This document shows, in pieces, positions 58,640-64,000 of a DNA stretch of 64,000 bases. The notes below the pieces were generated by a model. The model was not told the DNA's origin and did not search any database. It worked only from the letters and a program-made list of their open reading frames with translations. The stretch comes from Isoetes taiwanensis (Eukaryota; Streptophyta; Lycopodiopsida; Isoetales; Isoetaceae): assembly GCA_021234155.1 (NCBI GenBank), contig JAJEKV010000557.1:62001-126000 (forward strand), written 5' to 3'. The number at the start of each line of letters is the position of its first letter. The stretch's first letter is position 1. The position numbers were made by a program, and so were the translations under genes.

Positions 58640-60360
58640 TATTATGAAAAGGAAAAGGAAAAGGGAAAAGGGGAAAGGAAAAAGGAAGAGAAAAAAGAGA
58701 ATGAAGGGCTTAAATTGTTTATGGACTTAAAAGGAAGGGAAAGGAAAAATTTAAGAGTTTGGAAAAAGGCATGAAAAATGAAAAGGGAAAGAAAAAAGAA
58801 AAGGAAGGGGGAAAAAGGTATGCAAAAAAGGCAAGGGAAAAGGGAAAAGGAAAAAGAGAAAAGGGAAAAGGGAAAAGGAAAAGGGGGAAAATGAAAAGGG
58901 AAAGGGAAAAAAAAGGGAAAGAAAGGGAAGGAAAAGGGAATGAAAGTGGAAAAGGTAAATGGAAAAGAAAAAAAAAAAAAAGGAAAAGGGGAAAAGGGAA
59001 AAAGGAAAATGAAGGGAAAAAAAAGCATGGAAAAGGGGAGGAAAAAAAAGCATGGGAAAAAGGAAGAAGTATGGGAAAGGAAAAGGGAAAAAAAGAAGCG
59101 TTGAGAAAAGAGGAAAAAAAGGAAGGACAAATGGCATAGGAAAAGGGAAAAAAGAAAAGGGAAAAAGGGAAGGAAAAAACACATCAAGAAAAGGGGAAGA
59201 GTGAAAGGTTGGAAAAAATGAGGAAAAGGGAAGGGACAAGGGGGAACAAAAAAAGGATGGGAAAGGGGAAAAGAAAAAGGCATAGAAAAAGGAATGCGTG
59301 AAAGAAGAAAAGAAAAAGGAAAAGGAAAAGGGGAAAGGGAACCTAGGAAAAGGGAAAAGGAAAAAGAAAGGGAAACGAGAAAAAGGGAAGGGGAAAAGGC
59401 ATGAGAGAAAAGGGAAGAGGAAAATGGTGAAGAAAGGAAAAAAAAGAAAAAAGGAAAAGAAAAAGGGGCAAGAGAGCGGGGGTGGGGGAAAAGGAAAATG
59501 GGGAGAAAAAATAAGAGAAGGAAAAAACAAATGTGCAAAAGGCATGGAAAAAAAGGAAAAAGGAAAAAAGGAAGAGGAAAAGGAAAAAAAAAGGAAAAAG
59601 GGAAAGGGAAAAAAGAGAAAGTGATGGAGGGAGGAAAGAAAAAAAGGACATGAGGAAAGGAAAAGAGAAAGAGAAAAAGGAAGGGTTGAAAGAAGGAAAA
59701 TTGAAATGGAAGAGGGAAAAGGGTGGGAAAAGGAGGAAAAGGAAGCAGGGAAAAAATAGAAAGAAAAAGGGTGGGAAAAAGGAATGGGAAAAGGGAAATA
59801 GAAAAGAAAAAAAATGGAAAAAGGGGGAAAGGGTAGAAAAAAATGAAAAGGAAAAGGAAAATGAAAAAGGGAAGAGAAAAAAAAAGGAACATGGAAAAAG
59901 GGAAAGAGGGAAAAGGGTGAGGAGATGGAAAAAGGGAAGGTAAAAAGGTATGGAAAAGTTGAGGGGAGAAAAAAAAAAATGGAAGGGAAAAGGGCACAAG
60001 GAAAAAAAGGGAAAAGAAAAAAAAGGAGGAAAAGAAAAGGGAAAAAGGGCATGGAAAAGGGCTTAAAGAGTAAAGGGTTGAGAAAAGGGAAGACATGGAA
60101 AAAGGGTGGGGAAAAGAGAAGGCATAAAAAGAGAAAGGGGGAGGGAAAAGGGCAAAGAAAAAGAGAAGAGGGAAAAGGTGGAGAAAAGGAGCAAAAGGGA
60201 AGGGAAAAAAGATTAAGAGGGAAGGGGAAGGAAGGGGGAAAAACAAGGAAACATGTGGAGAAAGACGAGAAAAAAAAGGAAAAGAAAAAAAAAAAGTAGA
60301 GAAAATAAGAAAAAAAATGAAATGGGGATAGAGCAAAAGGGAAAGGGGATAGGGGCTTTT
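58640..60360. repeat. Homopurine block 3
   Basis: About 1.7 kb of almost pure G/A on the plus strand, with islands in the same order as block 1. The right end reads ATAGAGCAAAAGGGAAAGG then GGGCTTTTC and CCCAAAGCATTTACAG, as in block 2. The minus-strand frame of 591 codons across it is Phe/Pro/Ser/Leu only and is not credible as a gene. Confidence 0.9.
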
Positions 60361-60456
60361 CTGGGAAATCGCGATCCCAAAGCATTTACAGTTTTCAACG
60401 TGATGCCCAAAGAACACTGGGCACCATTACTAGTATTTCATTAATGACTGTCATGT

Positions 60457-60470
60457 CTATGCGCACATAG
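60457..60470. repeat. Isolated CTATGCGCACATAG palindrome
   Basis: It matches the palindrome family of 45.7-50.4 kb, including the flanking GTCTATGCGCACATAGGC, and lies about 10 kb from the next copy. It sits between homopurine block 3 and the inverted macrosatellite. Confidence 0.8.
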
Positions 60471-60691
60471 GCTTTTCTCTTTTCAGTTGCATTTTGGTGC
60501 TCAAAAAAGTGTGTTTCTTACTTTGCCCAAAACCAAGAAAACCTGCTTGTCTTCGAAACGTGGACTTTTTTTAGGCTCACTGCGTTTTTTGGGCTTGTTT
60601 TTTTTAAAAAATGGCTAAAATGCAGAATTTACGTGTTTTTGAAAATGGAATCTGCAATTGCACCACAGGTCATTAGTGCGTTTGCTAGGTC

Positions 60692-63600
60692 ACCTTATTG
60701 ATAGAGGAGACTAAGACCTTTTCAACGGCAGTAAGGTCATATCAAACGGAGTTTGGATCTTCGACTTATAGTGTTTTTATCGTTTGTTTCGTGGATAACA
60801 AAATTAAAACAACACATCTTTGTGCATTGCAACTCCTTGGTGGTTCTAGCAAAAAGTAGGGGCATTGTCTACCTCAAACAAAACGTCACGCCAATGTTAC
60901 CCTCCTTTAAGTTATCGGACCACGAGAACTTCAACTCTCCACAAGCGCCGGACGTCTAAATGTGGTACATCCAATGATGAAAGATTCCTACTTGTATAAA
61001 ATGCATGTGCGCATTGCAAAAGCAAGATTTCTGGATCATGGTAATGTTCGTCCAGAGACGACTTTGAGACCAAATTACTAGTCCATAATTCAAAAGAACT
61101 TGTCCTTGTCTACCTTTTGCAGTCGTGGTAAAATTGGGTTTAAATCCAGATAACATTAAAATTACCATGGAACCGATGTGCAAGAAGCTACTAAACAAAG
61201 GACAAATGAAAAAACCCTAATCGCATGAGAAAATAAAGAAGTCGCTTTTATGTGATTATGATCCGTTGTTCTATTACATTTGGCTCTATGCCATGGAACA
61301 ATGCAATTTCTATGCTACTAGCAAAGGGTCGGATCCTTTTTGCCCTCCTCTCAAGAAAAGAGATTTCAGATTTGAAAAAATGAGAAAAAGGCGCCGGCTT
61401 TACGCCCCATCCTCCCTCTCGATCTTGGCGCTCACCTCTTCTAGTGTCCCTTTCCAGGGACTTTCAAAGTCCCTAGTATTGGCTCCTCTCCATTCCCTCC
61501 CCGCCATCTCTCTTCCAAAGACTAGCTCCTTCCAAAAGGGAAGGGGGTCATTTTCTGAGAGACCTAGTGTCGACAATCATGTCATAACCCAAATGCTCCC
61601 CACGTTCCCCTATCTTCCTCTTGAGAGCTGATCAATCTCATAGTGCTCCTCATTTCTTTGAATAACTCTATCTTTCAAAAGGCGGGCAAAACATCAAGAT
61701 TGTCTTCTTGCCTCCCATGTTCATATCTTCTCCTCGCCTCCAATGCATCTCCAAAATGTCTCTCGCCTCGCTGGCTCTCCCCGGATGCAATTGAACCAAA
61801 CTCTCGAGATCGAAACCCTCCTCGCTTTGTTCACGCAAGGGATTCCTGGGCTGGGACGACCTTCAGCACAACACCAACGACGAAGTCGACTCTAATGCCT
61901 CGTGGCCTCTCAATACCAAACACATAGGAAGAAGAAACTGAACCAAGAGGGTGGTGAACATGGCTGCAAGCAATGCGAGAAACAATGCCATCCGCTCATC
62001 TTGTCGCTACCAAGCACGCCATGGCAATAGGCCATTATATGGACACCACTTCTGCGGTTTAGATTAGCATGCAAATGATGATGCTCACATAGTTATACCA
62101 TGCAAGTGTGCACCATGCATTCGAAAGCATCCACATATGCATGCATTCACTTGCATGGCACCGAATGGAGGGGGGACTAATTTGTCTTTGTGCCTTATGC
62201 ATGTGGAATTGTCGAATGGAGAGAGGATGAACCGTAAGAGATCATTAAGAGCAGGCCGACCTAACGTAAGCCAACCCTTCCTCAAGATAGCCGTGGTTTA
62301 GAAACACGCTGATCTTGAACCACATGAGCTAACTCCCAAGGAAATTTTACCTGTTGTTCCATATTGGGAAAATTAACAATGCATCCGGAAAGCAGGTGTT
62401 TTGCCATAATGGAAATAACTTTTTTTCTCGCTCATAAAATGAGAAAATTTCACTCATTTTGCGGTGATAGAGGAGACTAAGACCATTTTCAACAAAAAAG
62501 AAGGTCATATCAAACGGATTCGGATCTTCGACTTATAGTGTTTTTATCGTTTGTTTCATGGATAACAAAATTAAAACAATACATCTTTGTGCATTGCAAC
62601 TCCTTGGTGGTTCTAGCAAAAAGTAAGGGCATTGTCTACCTCAAACAAAACGTCATGCTAATGTTACCCTCCTTTAAGTTATCGAACCACGAGAACTTCA
62701 ACTGTCCACAAGCGTCGGACGTCTAAATGTGGTACATCCAATGATGAAAGATTCCTACTTGTATAAAATGCATGTGCGCATTGTAAAAGCAAGATTTCTA
62801 GATCACGGTAATGTTCGTCCAGAGACGACTTTGAGACCAAATTACTAGTCCATATTCAAAAGAACTTGTCCTTGTCTACCTTTTGCGGTCGTGGTAAAAT
62901 TGGGTTTAAATCCGCATAACGCTAAAATTACCATGGAACCGATGTGCAAGAAGCTACTTAAATAAAAGGACAAATGTAATCCCAATCGCATGAGAAAATA
63001 AAGAAGTCGCTTTTATGTGATTATGATCCGTTGTTGTATTAAATTTGGCTCTATGCCATGGAACAATGCAATTTCTATGCTACTAGCAAGGGCCGGATCC
63101 TTATTGCCCCTCCTCTCCTCGTGATTCAGATTCGCTTCCCTCTTCTCTCGCCGGGGCCCATGTCCCATCCTCTCTCGATCTTACATGCTCACCCTTCTAG
63201 TGTCCCTTTCCACTTCTCGACTTTCAAAGTCCCTAGTAATTCGCTCCTTCCATTCCCTCCCCGCCATCTCTCTCCCTAGCACTAGCTCCTCTCCATCCTC
63301 TGGTCATTTATCTCTCAAGGCCTAGTGCTCCAAAAATCATGTCATAAACTGGTCTTTGCCCCACGCTCCCTATCTTCCCTTCTTGAGAGCTTATCAATCT
63401 CATAGTGCTCCTCATTTCTTTGCCCCGACTCTATCTTCTTCGCGGGCAAAACATCAAGATTGTCTTCTTGCCTCCCATGTTCATATCTTCTCCTCGCCTC
63501 CAATGCATCTCCAAAATGTCTCTGGGCCGCTGGCTCTCCCCTCGATGCGATTGGAACCAAACCTCGAGATCGAAAACCCTCCCGCTTTGTTCACTAGAAA

Positions 63601-63780
63601 AAGGGATTCCCTTCTTTGGGACGGTAGACCTTTCCAAACACACCAACGACGAAGTCGACTCTAATGCCTCGCGACCCCTCAAACACCAACACATAGGAAG
63701 AAGAAACCGAATCAAGAGGGTGGCTAACATGGCTGCAAGCAATGCGAGAAAGAATGCCATCCGCTCATCTTGTCATGGAA
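60692..63780 (-). repeat. Inverted macrosatellite: one full and two partial units
   Basis: The reverse complement matches the 2.0-18.4 kb unit. Unit phase markers (CTTTTATGTGATTAT) end at 61259 and 63024, a period of 1765 bp. The block starts at about 60692, at the unit position TAGTCTCCTCTATC, within about 10 bp of where the plus-strand array stops. These copies are more diverged than the plus-strand ones, with extra A/G runs (for example around 61360-61390, 61535 and 61675), and none has an open long frame. Confidence 0.9.
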
Positions 63781-64000
63781 AAAACTAAGCACGAAAATGA
63801 GGAATAGGGAATTAAATGGGGAAAAAGAAAAGGTGGGGAGAATTAGCATGCAAATGATGATGCTCAAGGGGGAATACCATGAAAAAAGTGCAAGGAAAGC
63901 AAAAAAATGCATTCAGAAGGAGGGGAAAGGGCACAAATTGGAGAAAAGAGAAGGTGAAAATATGAAAATGGAAAAAGAGGATGAACCAAAAGAGAAAAGA
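63780..64000 (-). repeat. Macrosatellite overwritten by purine-rich sequence
   Basis: Recognisable satellite islands on the minus strand (AATTAGCATGCAAATGATGA then TGCTCA, AATACCATG, AGAGGATGAACC) remain in the correct order and spacing. The sequence between them has become GGGGAAAAAGAAAAGG-like. The window ends inside this hybrid. Confidence 0.75.

Noticed and set aside
58642-60417. Minus-strand frame of 591 codons
   Set aside because: It is made almost entirely of Phe, Pro, Ser and Leu because the strand is homopyrimidine, where stop codons cannot occur. There is no domain or codon structure. The same applies to the overlapping frame at 58751-60385.
1-64000. tRNA genes, riboswitches or other structured RNA genes
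   Set aside because: I looked for B-box-like GGTTCGANTCC and paired arms and found nothing convincing by eye. A covariance-model scan would be needed to exclude them.

Overview
The window is nuclear DNA from a eukaryote, almost certainly a land plant. The signs are spliced gene fragments with GT/AG borders, a Ty1/copia polymerase fragment, a J-domain exon resembling plant JAC1/auxilin-like proteins, several MITE-type elements, and no bacterial operon structure. Two transposase-like gene families here are ones I associate mainly with animals, algae and non-seed plants, so a fern, lycophyte or bryophyte is my preferred guess, but the species cannot be fixed from this window. I see no clearly intact host gene. 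The window is mostly repeats and decayed mobile-element genes.

Layout. (1) 1-2000: anonymous AT-rich DNA with two local tandem duplications. (2) 2001-18402: a macrosatellite of nine full copies and one truncated copy of a unit of about 1.76 kb. Each copy carries a potential Arg/Glu-rich reading frame, open along its length only in the copy at 13572-14297. (3) 18.4-22.5 kb: a decayed DDE-type transposase gene on the minus strand (DFAENY, WSDG and HGKG..DG motifs). (4) 22.5-27.9 kb: no recognisable genes, small duplications only. (5) 27.9-29.2 kb: a copia reverse transcriptase/RNase H fragment, truncated at its 5' end and internally deleted. (6) 29.6-37.5 kb: a nested region bounded by 185-bp direct repeats. 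It holds a gag-like coiled-coil ORF, a 4.2-kb element with 25-bp terminal inverted repeats (containing an RNI-type LRR pseudogene and a 67-bp tandem array), a 322-bp Harbinger-like MITE and a 99-bp foldback. (7) 38.3-41.3 kb: palindrome-rich DNA, including a perfect 108-bp palindrome and repeated GGCGCC motifs. (8) 44.2-51.6 kb: two divergent decayed multi-exon genes. The minus-strand one is a DUF7869-like, DDE-transposase-like gene. The plus-strand one has acidic/basic domains and a possible adenine-methyltransferase motif. The intergenic region and introns contain a family of short palindromes (CTATGCGCGCATAG), six of which form an evenly spaced array of about 40 bp period. (9) 53.2 kb: a JAC1-like J-domain exon whose HPD motif has become HPN. 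(10) 54.4-60.4 kb: long strand-asymmetric homopurine (G/A) blocks. (11) 60.7-63.8 kb: the 1.76-kb macrosatellite again, inverted, grading into G/A-rich sequence at the window end.

The most unusual candidate system is the divergent gene pair with its phased palindrome array at 44.2-51.6 kb. Next is the macrosatellite, whose unit carries a possible secreted Arg/Glu-rich protein and whose variation is confined to short CG-containing islands.
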